From: an uncultured Chloroflexota bacterium
GTDB lineage: Bacteria; Chloroflexota; Anaerolineae; Aggregatilineales; Phototrophicaceae
Length of the DNA stretch: 29,662 nt
Direction: 5' to 3'
Assembly: GCA_937974245.1 (NCBI GenBank)
Contig: CALJKV010000034.1
Span: 1 to 29,662 of the forward strand
This document shows, piece after piece, positions 7,482 to 17,400 of the stretch (its first letter is position 1; every line of letters begins with the position of its first letter). The position numbers were made by a program, and so were the translations under genes. The notes under the pieces were generated by a model, which worked only from the letters and a program-made list of their open reading frames with translations, did not search any database and had not been told where the DNA came from.

Positions 7482-8858
7482 CTATCCGCCCGGCGGCGTG
7501 CCGGCAATACGCACCGCGTTCAGCCGGGTATAGCGGCTGTAGCGGGATGTCAGCAGCACGGTGAGCGTGCCATCGTTTACGGTGGTGTTGCTGGCCGTGT
7601 AGATGGAAGCGGTATACATGCCCACACTGTCAGGCTGGTAGTTCCGCTGTACCCGTGCCCCCTGCACGTAGATATGGAATCGCGCGCGGTGCGACGAGTC
7701 CACTTCCGCGAAGTACAGGTACACGGTGTATGTGCCGTTGGGCAGGCCGCTCATCTGCCATTGCAGGTTCTTGCCGGTGGTGCCGCTGCGGGCTTCCACG
7801 CTGGTCTGGAACAGGAAGTCATCATTGGTATTGGCGATACTGTTCCCCACCGAGTCGTGGTAGATAGTCCCGTTGGGGGAACTGATGCCGGTCTCCGGCT
7901 GCCACACCAGACCTCCCGAATCGGTCTGTGTCCCGCTGGTCACGCCGATGTTGTACTGGTAAGCATAGTCGCAGACATCGCCCTCCCCGTCACTGTCCCG
8001 GTCTTCCTGTCCGGCGTTGGCCGTATTCGGGCAGTTATCCAGGCTGTCAGCCACGCCGTCACTGTCGGCGTCCGGCTCAACATTGTTGACCGTCACGCGG
8101 ATGTCGCGCTGGGCAATACCACCGTTGCCATCCCCTACCGAGACGGAAATCAGGTAACTCCCCTGGTCACTGTAGCCTGGTGTGAGTACCAGCGATGCCG
8201 TGCCATCCCCGTTATCGGTGAAGGTCATGAAACCGGACGCCAAACCATAGGTGGTATATACCAGCGTATCACCGCTATCCGCATCGGTGGCGCTGAAGTT
8301 GACCGTTTTCGACGTGGCCTCATCCATCGTCTGATCTCCCACGAAATTCAGCACCGGGTCATTGTTGGGTGGGGGGGGATTACCGCCACCACCGCCGCCG
8401 CCATCACCGGGCAGGCCAGCGCCGCCGCCGGGGGGCGTGTCGCCGCCACCATCAGCGGGCGGGGTGTCGCCACCACCATCAGCGGGCGGGGTGTCGCCAC
8501 CACCATCGGCAGGTGGGGTATCACCACCGCCACCGGGCGGGGTATCGCCACCACCATCGGCAGGAGGAGTGTCGCCGCCACCATCGGCAGGAGGAGTGTC
8601 GCCGCCACCATCATCGGGGTTCTGCGCGACTTCCTGTGGAGTTGGACATACATACTCGCCGGTATCGGGGTCCATTGGGCAGGAGCAGTCCTGACCGGTT
8701 TCGAGCGAACACACGATATTCTCGAAAGTGTCAGCAATCGTACCGCCCACCAGGCTGAGGGCGATGATCGCAACCACCGCCACCAGCACGAGGATAAGCG
8801 CGTACTCAACCAGGCCTTGCCCGGCTTCTGTTGAACGTTTAGGAGGAAAATAAGACAT
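7482..8858 (-). CDS. Chimeric Flp-type pilin with malectin-like adhesion domain
   Basis: This 458-residue surface protein begins like a short Flp/Tad pilin: a basic N-terminus, then GQGLVEYALILVLVAVVAII, where the Gly-Gln and Glu-Tyr signature sits at the prepilin cleavage zone. Flp pilins normally stop near 60 residues. Here follow a Cys-containing stretch (50-71), a Gly/Asp/Pro linker of seven near-identical 9-residue units (83-144), a poly-Gly/Pro tail (145-166), a cadherin/Ig-like domain (about 168-262) with DADSGD, an Asp-rich calcium-binding stretch of thrombospondin type 3 style (263-298, DADSDGVADSLDNCPNT), and a malectin-like carbohydrate-binding domain (about 300-458) with YTVYLYFAEVD and LNAVRIAG. 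AAGG eight bases before the ATG supports the start. It is probably a pilus-borne or membrane-anchored adhesin binding glycans. No tad assembly genes lie in the window. Confidence 0.83.
   Translation of the reverse strand: MSYFPPKRSTEAGQGLVEYALILVLVAVVAIIALSLVGGTIADTFENIVCSLETGQDCSCPMDPDTGEYVCPTPQEVAQNPDDGGGDTPPADGGGDTPPADGGGDTPPGGGGDTPPADGGGDTPPADGGGDTPPADGGGDTPPGGGAGLPGDGGGGGGGNPPPPNNDPVLNFVGDQTMDEATSKTVNFSATDADSGDTLVYTTYGLASGFMTFTDNGDGTASLVLTPGYSDQGSYLISVSVGDGNGGIAQRDIRVTVNNVEPDADSDGVADSLDNCPNTANAGQEDRDSDGEGDVCDYAYQYNIGVTSGTQTDSGGLVWQPETGISSPNGTIYHDSVGNSIANTNDDFLFQTSVEARSGTTGKNLQWQMSGLPNGTYTVYLYFAEVDSSHRARFHIYVQGARVQRNYQPDSVGMYTASIYTASNTTVNDGTLTVLLTSRYSRYTRLNAVRIAGTPPGG
8427..8612 (-). repeat. 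In-frame 27-base tandem repeat in the pilin gene
   Basis: Seven consecutive units encode DGGGDTPPA or its -PPG variant (residues 83-144 of the pilin). Six units are 27 bases and one is 24 bases, lacking the Asp codon. Codon use differs slightly between units, so there are two sub-types in blocks. Unit number may vary between strains, changing linker length. Confidence 0.9.
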
Positions 8859-9260
8859 GATCTTGCCCTTCGATTAAGCCTATGACACGTCAGCAACCAG
8901 GGCGGTTGCGACCCAATTCACAGGCAAATCAAAGAGCAGAACTCTAGCGACCTACCCACGATGTTGGCTGGTGGAACGCTCGTATACGGTGCGAGCAGGG
9001 ATGGCTTCCGACCAGTATGGCAACCGTGTGGTTTGGATAGTCCAGGACACGGGATAAGGATGAATTGTGCCCCTTCATGCCACTATCTTAAACGAGAGGG
9101 GTTGTTACGAACCATTAAGATTGGGATTCTTTGGGATATTTTTCATAAACGCAAAGAACGTATGCTTTAGAAGGTGGTCAGTCATCAGCGTAGGGCAATC
9201 GCACCAGGTTATGCCACGCCGGGATAGACTGGGCATAATCCGCCGGCCAGCGGGCGGCTG
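8859..9260. other. Non-coding region upstream of the pilin with several inverted repeats
   Basis: About 400 bases lie between the unknown membrane protein start-distal end and the pilin start; on the minus strand this is the pilin leader. Short inverted pairs are GCAACC/GGTTGC (8893-8909), AGAG/CTCT (8933-8945) and GCTCG/CGAGC (8978-8996). I could not match it to a known riboswitch. An open frame on the plus strand (8961-9170) has no ribosome site or recognisable protein and is not called. Confidence 0.45.
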
Positions 9261-10268
9261 CTACATGCGGCGCGTCTGTATCTGGTGGATGTAGGTACGC
9301 GCCCCCAGCACCAGCGCCACCGTCGGCAGCCACGCCAGGCCATAAGCAGTGAACCCCAGCGCAATCAGGACTTGCTGGTTGACCGCCTCAATTTCAATCA
9401 GGGGGATGTTATAGGCGGTTACGGCCAGCACGGTAAACAGGGCGATGACCCGCGCCCACTGCCCGGTGGATAACGGCTGGGCCGGCATACAGGCTTCCAG
9501 CAAAATCATGCTGCGATCCCGCTGGCGAAACCACAGGATCAGCCAGCAGCCAGCCAGCAGCAGCCCTGCAACCAGCAGCCATTCCCAGGGTAATCTACCC
9601 TGGCTCAGTTGGAGGATGAGCAGTACAATCAACCCGCCCGCCACAAGAACCCACCCGCGCCGCGAGAGTTGCAGGTCATGCACCGGCACCCCGCTTGAAC
9701 GCGCCATATACACGGTCAGCCCGACCAGCGCCAGCCCAACCGCCCCCGCCAGCAGCATGGTTGGCAGCCCCACGACTGGAGACGGCGGCTCGTTCAAAAC
9801 CGGGAACCAGCGCACCCAGATACCCCACGCCACACTCACAATGACCGTCCCGGTGAGCAGCCCCCGGTAGAAGCGCCCGCCGCTCGTGAGCGCCACCAGC
9901 AGCCCGACCATCTCCATACCCATCAGGCTGTACATCCCCATCACACGGGTCAGGAAGGTGCGCGGCACATCCACCAGGGCGAACTGCGGATTGACCACCA
10001 TACCCATCAGCAGGCCATACACACCGGCCACCACCATCACGCCGAACAGGTCATGCACCTGGTAGCGGGCGAGCAAATCGAGCATCATGACGGCCAACAA
10101 CCCCGTGCCGGCCAGCAGCAGCAGCCAGTCGAGCGGCGCTCGTTCCAGCGGATTCGGCCACAGCAGGATTTCCGAGCCGAAGCCCAGCAGCACGGCCATC
10201 AACAGGCGCAGTCGGGGGGCGCCATACCGTGTTCCCGGTAAAACAGTGCTGGTGATAGGATTATTCAT
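9261..10268 (-). CDS. Unknown polytopic membrane protein
   Basis: I do not recognise this 335-residue protein. It is strongly hydrophobic, with about ten predicted transmembrane segments, beginning near residues 21-37, 47-66, 73-92, 110-127 and 135-153, then a second set from about 166 to 322. Loops are short; the longest (about 250-267) is cytoplasm-like with RQRDRSMILLEACMPAQ. No transporter signature, zinc motif or catalytic motif is visible. The 10-helix layout in two halves separated by a hydrophilic loop is compatible with a transporter or a membrane-anchored regulator, but this is not evidence of function. AAGGA lies about 12 bases upstream of the ATG, a long spacing. It could be co-transcribed with the pilin downstream, across a 400-base gap. 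Confidence 0.65.
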   Translation of the reverse strand: MNNPITSTVLPGTRYGAPRLRLLMAVLLGFGSEILLWPNPLERAPLDWLLLLAGTGLLAVMMLDLLARYQVHDLFGVMVVAGVYGLLMGMVVNPQFALVDVPRTFLTRVMGMYSLMGMEMVGLLVALTSGGRFYRGLLTGTVIVSVAWGIWVRWFPVLNEPPSPVVGLPTMLLAGAVGLALVGLTVYMARSSGVPVHDLQLSRRGWVLVAGGLIVLLILQLSQGRLPWEWLLVAGLLLAGCWLILWFRQRDRSMILLEACMPAQPLSTGQWARVIALFTVLAVTAYNIPLIEIEAVNQQVLIALGFTAYGLAWLPTVALVLGARTYIHQIQTRRM

Positions 10269-10588
10269 GACGGACTGGTCTTCCTTTTTGCGCGGTATCG
10301 TTAGGTGTTCATGATGAGATTATCGCAGTTCAGCCCTGAAATACAAATGCGGTGCAGAGGCGTTCAGGTTGGGGCGGCAGGCAAACGCCCGATCCGTGCT
10401 TTCCATTGTACGGCGCGGCTGTTGTAAGGTACAGTATAGGCGCGGCAGGCTAGAATTGCATAACCAGTTGACTGAAACAAAGAACATAAACCTGTTCCCA
10501 ATATGGCGTCTTTTATGGATAAAACACCCACTTTTACACATCACCGGCAACCTGTTCAACCGGCTCTATTACGTTTAGAGGAAAATTC
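10269..10588. other. Divergent promoter region
   Basis: About 320 bases separate the unknown membrane protein (-) from trehalose synthase (+), so promoters for both should lie here. TTGACT at 10468-10473 looks like a -35 box for the plus strand, but I see no good -10 box 16 to 18 bases on. No gene is supported. Confidence 0.4.
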
Positions 10589-12187
<1,599 letters not shown>

Positions 12188-12218
12188 CGAACTACAAACC
12201 ACCGCTTACCTGACGCTG

Positions 12219-12256
12219 AACGCCTCATGCTTGCATCCCGGCATGGGGCGTTTTAT
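12219..12256 (+). terminator. Probable intrinsic terminator after treS
   Basis: A 12-pair stem (12219-12230 with 12241-12252, one G-T wobble) with a 10-base loop ends in TTTTAT. It begins 31 bases after the treS stop and lies before the next gene, so the two plus-strand genes are probably separate units, or the second gets only read-through. Confidence 0.72.
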
Positions 12257-12299
12257 GATCGAATCAGTCGTAAACAGATACTGGTTTCAGGTGTAAGAG

Positions 12300-13421
12300 A
12301 TGATGTACTTCAAGAATTGGATATGGAAAATCGCGCTGGCGGGGCTACTGCTGGCGACAACGGTACAGGCTGGCGGCCCGCCCTGGTCGGCCTGGTTGTA
12401 TGCGCCCGATACCGGGCACGTGGTCATGGTCGGCACGGATAGTACCGTGCTGTACGATTTTGTCCTGCCGCTGCCGCAGGGCTTTGACGGCCTGCCGGGA
12501 CAGGTGGCCGTTTCGCGCGGCGGCACGCTGCTCGCGTATGTCGCCCGCAACAGCGATACCGGCGAACACCAGCTGCGGGTGTATGACGTCGTCGGGCAGA
12601 ATGCCCGCGTCACGCATAACCTGTCGCAGGCGGTAGGGGACACCTTTGTTATCCGGGCCAGTGAACTCAACTTCAATTCCAGCGACTCGGCGCTGGCCTA
12701 TAGCTACGCCCTGTCCGATGGTTCGTGGGAAGTCATCGTCGTGGATACCTTCCTGGGCGACCTGCTTTACCAACTGCGGAGCGACAGCGCGGCGATAAGC
12801 GGGCAGCCCGGTAACGAGCCAAATGTCACGCCCGTTGTCCAGCGGTTTGACGATGACAGCGTGGTGTTTTCCTTGTCTGCCGGGGCGTCGTATCGCTGGT
12901 CGCTCCAGGATGGGACAATCAGCCCTGCTGGAACTGCCGCGCTGGATATGGATGTTTTCCGGCCTACCGGCGAGGTCGTCATGGCGCTGGATGACCCGAA
13001 TTTGCCTGGGCCGGCGCTGCAGGTGATTGACCCGGCGACAGGGACGCGCTTCCCCTTTTACAGTGAACCTGAACCGATAGCCGCCCCCCGCTGGTTGCAG
13101 CAGCCGACGTTTGCGCAGAACGGTGAACGCGTGGCGGTACTGGCCGGGAGACACCTGCGCCTGCTCGAACGGGACGGCAAAATAGCCGGCGAAATATCGC
13201 TGGCCGGGGATGCTACCCTGCGCGGCCTGACCGACGGCCTGGTGTTCGCGCTCTGGGATGGTGTCACAACCAGCCTGATCGCGGCCAACACTCGTGAAAG
13301 CGGCCTTAACCAGCCACAGGTCGTGTGGTCGGGCGACCAGCGGTTCATGCTGGTATGGGTGCAGGATCGTCGGCTCGTGCCGTATGGCCCGTATCTCCCC
13401 TGGGCGAATCTGGGCGGGTAG
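12300..13421 (+). CDS. Secreted beta-propeller-like protein of unknown function
   Basis: This 373-residue protein starts with a clear signal peptide: a basic N-part (FKNWIWK), a hydrophobic core (IALAGLLLATTV) and probable cleavage after VQA at about residue 24. The mature part is predicted all-beta and shows repeating blade-like units, each with a hydrophobic strand, a turn, and Asp/Gly (for example VVMVGTDSTVLYDF, LLAYVARNSDTGEH, LAYSYALSDGSWEV, RHLRLLERDGKIAG). This resembles WD40/TolB-like propellers, but no single family signature is convincing. There is no membrane anchor or lipobox, so it is probably released or held in the envelope. Two ATG codons lie in tandem at 12300 and 12303, with only a weak AAGAG upstream. 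Confidence 0.7.
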   Translation: MMYFKNWIWKIALAGLLLATTVQAGGPPWSAWLYAPDTGHVVMVGTDSTVLYDFVLPLPQGFDGLPGQVAVSRGGTLLAYVARNSDTGEHQLRVYDVVGQNARVTHNLSQAVGDTFVIRASELNFNSSDSALAYSYALSDGSWEVIVVDTFLGDLLYQLRSDSAAISGQPGNEPNVTPVVQRFDDDSVVFSLSAGASYRWSLQDGTISPAGTAALDMDVFRPTGEVVMALDDPNLPGPALQVIDPATGTRFPFYSEPEPIAAPRWLQQPTFAQNGERVAVLAGRHLRLLERDGKIAGEISLAGDATLRGLTDGLVFALWDGVTTSLIAANTRESGLNQPQVVWSGDQRFMLVWVQDRRLVPYGPYLPWANLGG

Positions 13422-13497
13422 GGTTACCAGAGAAGAACACAGGCTCTGCTCCTGCAAGACCATAACAGATAATCGCCAGGGGCAGGGCTTGCCTATC

Positions 13498-13526
13498 CTG
13501 TAGGGGAGGGTCTAAAACCCTCCCAC
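13498..13526. repeat. Palindromic hairpin repeat between convergent genes
   Basis: GGGAGGGT (13504-13511) and ACCCTCCC (13517-13524) pair perfectly around a CTAAA loop, preceded by TGTAG. It has the same GTAGGG-plus-hairpin plan as 5647-5669 and the minus-strand copy at 28552-28576. With no T run on either side it is better read as a dispersed palindrome than a classic terminator, though its place between two convergent stop codons would allow that use. Confidence 0.55.
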
Positions 13527-13531
13527 ATGAA

Positions 13532-14452
13532 CTATCCGGCTAACGCGCCATCCGGCAGAAACGTCATACACCACGACTCGATGTGGTTCATCAGCGTGTG
13601 CTGCCCCGAAAGCAGGGTAAAAGTATGGTCGGCATTGGGGATAACCACCTCCCGCCCCATACCCGACTGCATAATCAGGTCAAACTCGCGCCCCAGGACG
13701 GTATGCACATGCTCGATTGCTGAACTCCCCTCAGAGAACAGCAGCAGCAGTTGGATGTGCTGCTCCAGAAAAGCCTGCACGATCTGGTCACGAAGCGACT
13801 GGTCAGCGGGAGTCTCGTCCTGTGTGCCGCTGTCCAGCTTGTGGCGTACCTTAAACGCAGTCGTCGAAATGCGATTCCACAGGATATTCTTGACGACATT
13901 CTTGGCGATGCTGCGGTAATCGGCCTTCCCGGTCAGCAGCTTCTTCCAGCGTTCCGGGTCGCCCAGCGCCTCCCGCGAGTAATACTGCTGGTAAAAACGT
14001 GAAATCTTGCGCTGGCGGTCATACTCACTCCACTCGTTGCCGCCTTCGGGGTTCATCAGCACTGTGCCGCGCACACGAGTATCCCGGCTGGCAACGAAAA
14101 AAGCAGCCCATGCGCCGGAACAGTGCCCCATCAGGATAAACTCCGACACGCCGGTGGATGTGTTGAGGAAATCCATCGCCTGCTGCACATCATCAACTAC
14201 TGCATCTTGCAACGTCAGGTTGTCAATGCGCGCGCAGCTATCCCCCATTCCCGAAAAATCAAAACGGAGGGTGATAAATCCCTGCCGTACCAACTGCCGC
14301 GCCAGGCGCACATAGATGCGACTGGGGCCGACATGATGAATCATACCGGCATTCAGCAGGATTATCGCGGGTGCCTGGACTGGCTCATCCGGCAGCGTCA
14401 CCACGCCCACCAGGTAGTCATTCCGACCAAATCGAACGGCTTCTTCACGCAT
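13532..14452 (-). CDS. Stand-alone alpha/beta hydrolase with Cys nucleophile (exosortase-hydrolase-1-like)
   Basis: This 306-residue alpha/beta hydrolase is the last gene of the PKS-NRPS operon. An oxyanion-hole-type stretch (ILLNAGMIHH) follows the first strands; LRFDFSGMGDS (62-72) is typical of the fold. The nucleophile elbow reads GHCSG, so the GxSxG position is Cys111, as in dienelactone hydrolase and the exosortase-A-associated hydrolase 1 group. His276 in NADHTF is the catalytic His; the acid is probably Glu241 or a nearby residue. GGGG lies about five bases before the ATG, and the NRPS stop is nine bases upstream, so the two are co-transcribed. It may release or proofread the thioester product as a type II thioesterase. 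The family's true substrates are little known, so this role is inference. Confidence 0.78.
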   Translation of the reverse strand: MREEAVRFGRNDYLVGVVTLPDEPVQAPAIILLNAGMIHHVGPSRIYVRLARQLVRQGFITLRFDFSGMGDSCARIDNLTLQDAVVDDVQQAMDFLNTSTGVSEFILMGHCSGAWAAFFVASRDTRVRGTVLMNPEGGNEWSEYDRQRKISRFYQQYYSREALGDPERWKKLLTGKADYRSIAKNVVKNILWNRISTTAFKVRHKLDSGTQDETPADQSLRDQIVQAFLEQHIQLLLLFSEGSSAIEHVHTVLGREFDLIMQSGMGREVVIPNADHTFTLLSGQHTLMNHIESWCMTFLPDGALAG

Positions 14453-14461
14453 GGCGTCCCC

Positions 14462-17400
14462 TTAACCTTCCATCATCCAGTTGACAATCGTCTCTAAAGT
14501 ATGGTGCGGCACCAGCGCTTTATCCGGGTTTTCCGTCCACATCTGCGGGGCGTCAACCTGATGGTACGCGACGGCTGCCCCTCCGTTCTTCAGGTGCTGG
14601 CACAGCTCAGTCGTCAGCGCCAGCTTCTCACGCTCAATCACCAGGACCTGGTCTGCCGGTTTGGCCGTGTTCCCCAGCAGGTTAATCGCCTGCATTTCAC
14701 TCACCATCTCCTGTGAGAGGGCGAAACCAAGGATTTCAGTCACCGTCTTCGGGCCAGAGTCCTTAATGTTACTCAGGAAATAGAGCATATTCCGGCTGTG
14801 CCAGGCTTTCAGTTCTTCCAGGTACTCCGCGCCGTTGACGAGCGGCTCCCACAGGACAACCCGCTCGACAGCCGGGTGCTGCGGCCCGGCCAGTGCGGCC
14901 AGGGTCGCCCCCAGGCGCATCCCCACCAGTGCGATGCGGGTCACGCCGCTGCGTGTCCGAAGTTCCTCAATCGCGGTAGCGATACTTTGCAGGCTGTGCT
15001 GGATGCTTGCTTCCTCATCCTCCCCCGCCGAGTCGCCGGTGCCATAGTAGTCGAAGCGCAGCGCGGGCACGCCCAGGTTGGATAACCGCAGCGCCAGTTG
15101 GTGGCAGGCACGATGCGCCCTGATATATTCTTGCCCCCAGGGGTGGCATACCACTACGCCAATCTGTTGGCCCGTATCCGCTGGCGGGTAATACACCCCG
15201 AATAACGACTGCTCCGCCCCGAAGAAAAAAGGCTCTTCGAGGCGATCCGCTAGTTGTATCTGGATTGGGCTGGCTTCGGGCGTTGCCCCCACGCCATGCA
15301 CCACCTGGAGCGGGCCAGCCGCTTCAATCGTCGCCGCCTGCTGCCGCAGCGACTGGTAACGCATGACCGCCGGTTCCAGGCGGACTCCCGTCTCTTTTTC
15401 AAGTTCGCTGATTACCTGGACGACCTGCAACGAATGCCCGCCCAGGTCAAAGAAGTTGTCCACCGCGCTCACGCGGTTCACGCCCAGCACGCGCCGCCAG
15501 ACACCCACCAGCAGGGCTTCCGCCGGTGTGTGCGCCTCTGTCACCGTGCGTCGGGTTTGTCCCTCCAGGCTTTCCGGCACAGGCAAAGCGCGACGGTCAA
15601 TCTTGTTATTGGGCGTAAGCGGGAAAGCATCAAGCGCCACCACCGCCGCTGGAACCATGTAGTCTGGCAACCGAGTCGCCAGGTAATCACGCAGCGTACC
15701 GCTCTCCGGCTTTTTGCCTTCCCCGCCGACCACATAAGCCACCAACCGCTTATTGTCGGCCTGGTCTTCGCGGACGATGACAACCGCTTTTTCCACGTCA
15801 GGGTGGTTATCCAGCGCCGCTTCAATCTCGCCCAGCTCGATACGAAAACCGCGAATCTTCACCTGGTGGTCAACACGTCCCAGGCAAGCCACCGTGCCAT
15901 CCAGCCGGTAACGCCCCAGGTCACCCGTTCGGTACAGTCGGTCTGCCGGGTTGCCAGTGGCCGGGTTGGTGCGGTAGCGTTCCGCCGTCAGGGAATCATC
16001 GCCCAGATAGCCGCGTGTGAGGTATGGCGTGCGGATATGGATTTCACCCACCTCGCTTACCCCGGCCAGTCCACCGCTGCTGTTCAGCACCAGGAGCTGC
16101 ACATCATCAATACCCTGCCCGACCACGATCATCCCGTTATCATCGGCATCGCCCTCCGGCACGACATAATAGCCCATCGCCTGCGGGGTTTCCGTTGTAC
16201 CGTAGAAGTTCACATAGCGGGTTTGTGGTGCCAACCGCCGTAAGCGCTGGATATCCCGGTTTTTGAGCGCGTCACCCCCAAAAAAGGCGTAGCGCAGTGC
16301 CGGCAGAGTCGCGTTTTCGGCGCTGCCAATGATCTGCCCCAGAGACGGCGTCAGGTGCATGACGGTAACACCACTGTCCTTGAGCCAGCCTGTCAAACGG
16401 TCAGGAACGAGGATAATAGCCGGGTCGGGAATGCAGAGGGTCGCGCCCAACCACAGCGGCGTGAAAATATCACGCAGCAGCGGGTCATGCGCCAGCCCGG
16501 AAAGCATACTGAAGCGATCCGTCTCGGCCAGCCCGAAGTTGCGGGCGTGCCAGGCGACAAAATGCGATACCGGACGCAGTGTCCCGGCGATTCCTTTGGG
16601 TGTGCCAGTTGTGCCGGATGTGAACGCGATATAGGCCAGGTCATCCGGCCCGGCCAGCGCCGCAAGCTCATCCGAGGGCAGCCCGGCGAACGGGTTCGCG
16701 CCGTCATCCGGGATCGCAGCGGGAAGTTGAACCCGGTATGCTGGTGCGAGGGCATCAAAAGCGTCACGCAGCGTATCCGGCAGCAGTGTCGGGGACATCA
16801 GTTCAATGATGCCGCGTGGCCGCCCCGCCTCAAGATATCCGTGTAAGCGTGTCGCCGGGTAATCGGGGTCAAGAATCATAAAGGCTGCCCCTGCCTTCAG
16901 CACGCCCAGCATAGCCCATACCAACGCCGCACTGCGCCGGCCATAGATCGCCACCACATCCCCCTGCTCGATACCCGCCGCGCGGAGGCCGTGCGCCAGT
17001 TGGTTCGCCCGCGTCTGGAGGTCGGCATACGACCATGAACCAAACGGGTCGGCCAGCGCAATCTGCCGGGGGCTGCGGGCAGCATTGGCCGTGAAGCGTT
17101 CGAGGATGCCTTCCGACCACCCACCATCCAGCGGCACAGTCACATCCGGTAGATTTACCGCGTCCAGGCGCAGCGAATATTCCCCGATGGGGCGGTCAGG
17201 GTCAGCGACAATCTGTTCCAGCAGCGCTATATACTGCTCCAGGATGTGTGTCATGTGCTCCCGCTGGAAAAGATCGGTGTTGTAAACCAGCAGGAACCCC
17301 AGCACATGATCCCTTTCCAGCCCGTATAGCGTCACGTCGAAGTTCGACCCGGTATCTTGTGACTGCACGAGTTCGACCTTCATGCCGGGCATATCCTGCG

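Noticed and set aside
8427..8612. CRISPR-like periodic repeat
   Set aside because: Units are directly adjacent with no spacers and encode an in-frame Gly/Asp/Pro linker, so it is a coding tandem repeat.
7674..8834. Plus-strand open frame of 386 codons
   Set aside because: It is antisense to the pilin gene. Its Ala/Thr/Ile-rich repeats are simply the opposite reading of the DGGGDTPPA repeat, and there is no ribosome site.
8917..8960. CACAGGCAAATC on the plus strand, similar to the start of a cyclic di-GMP-I (GEMM) riboswitch
   Set aside because: The GGACGCAAAGCC half is missing, and it is on the strand opposite to the pilin gene with no plus-strand gene downstream.
8961..9170. Small plus-strand frame in the pilin leader region
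   Set aside because: No ribosome site, unlikely composition, and it lies in a region with inverted repeats that looks non-coding.
10468..10496. TTGACT as a -35 box for treS
   Set aside because: No acceptable -10 box at 16 to 18 bases, so I do not call a promoter.
15254..16243. Plus-strand open frame of 329 codons inside the NRPS gene
   Set aside because: The NRPS reading has clear domain motifs across this stretch; the antisense frame is His/Arg/Gln-rich and matches nothing.
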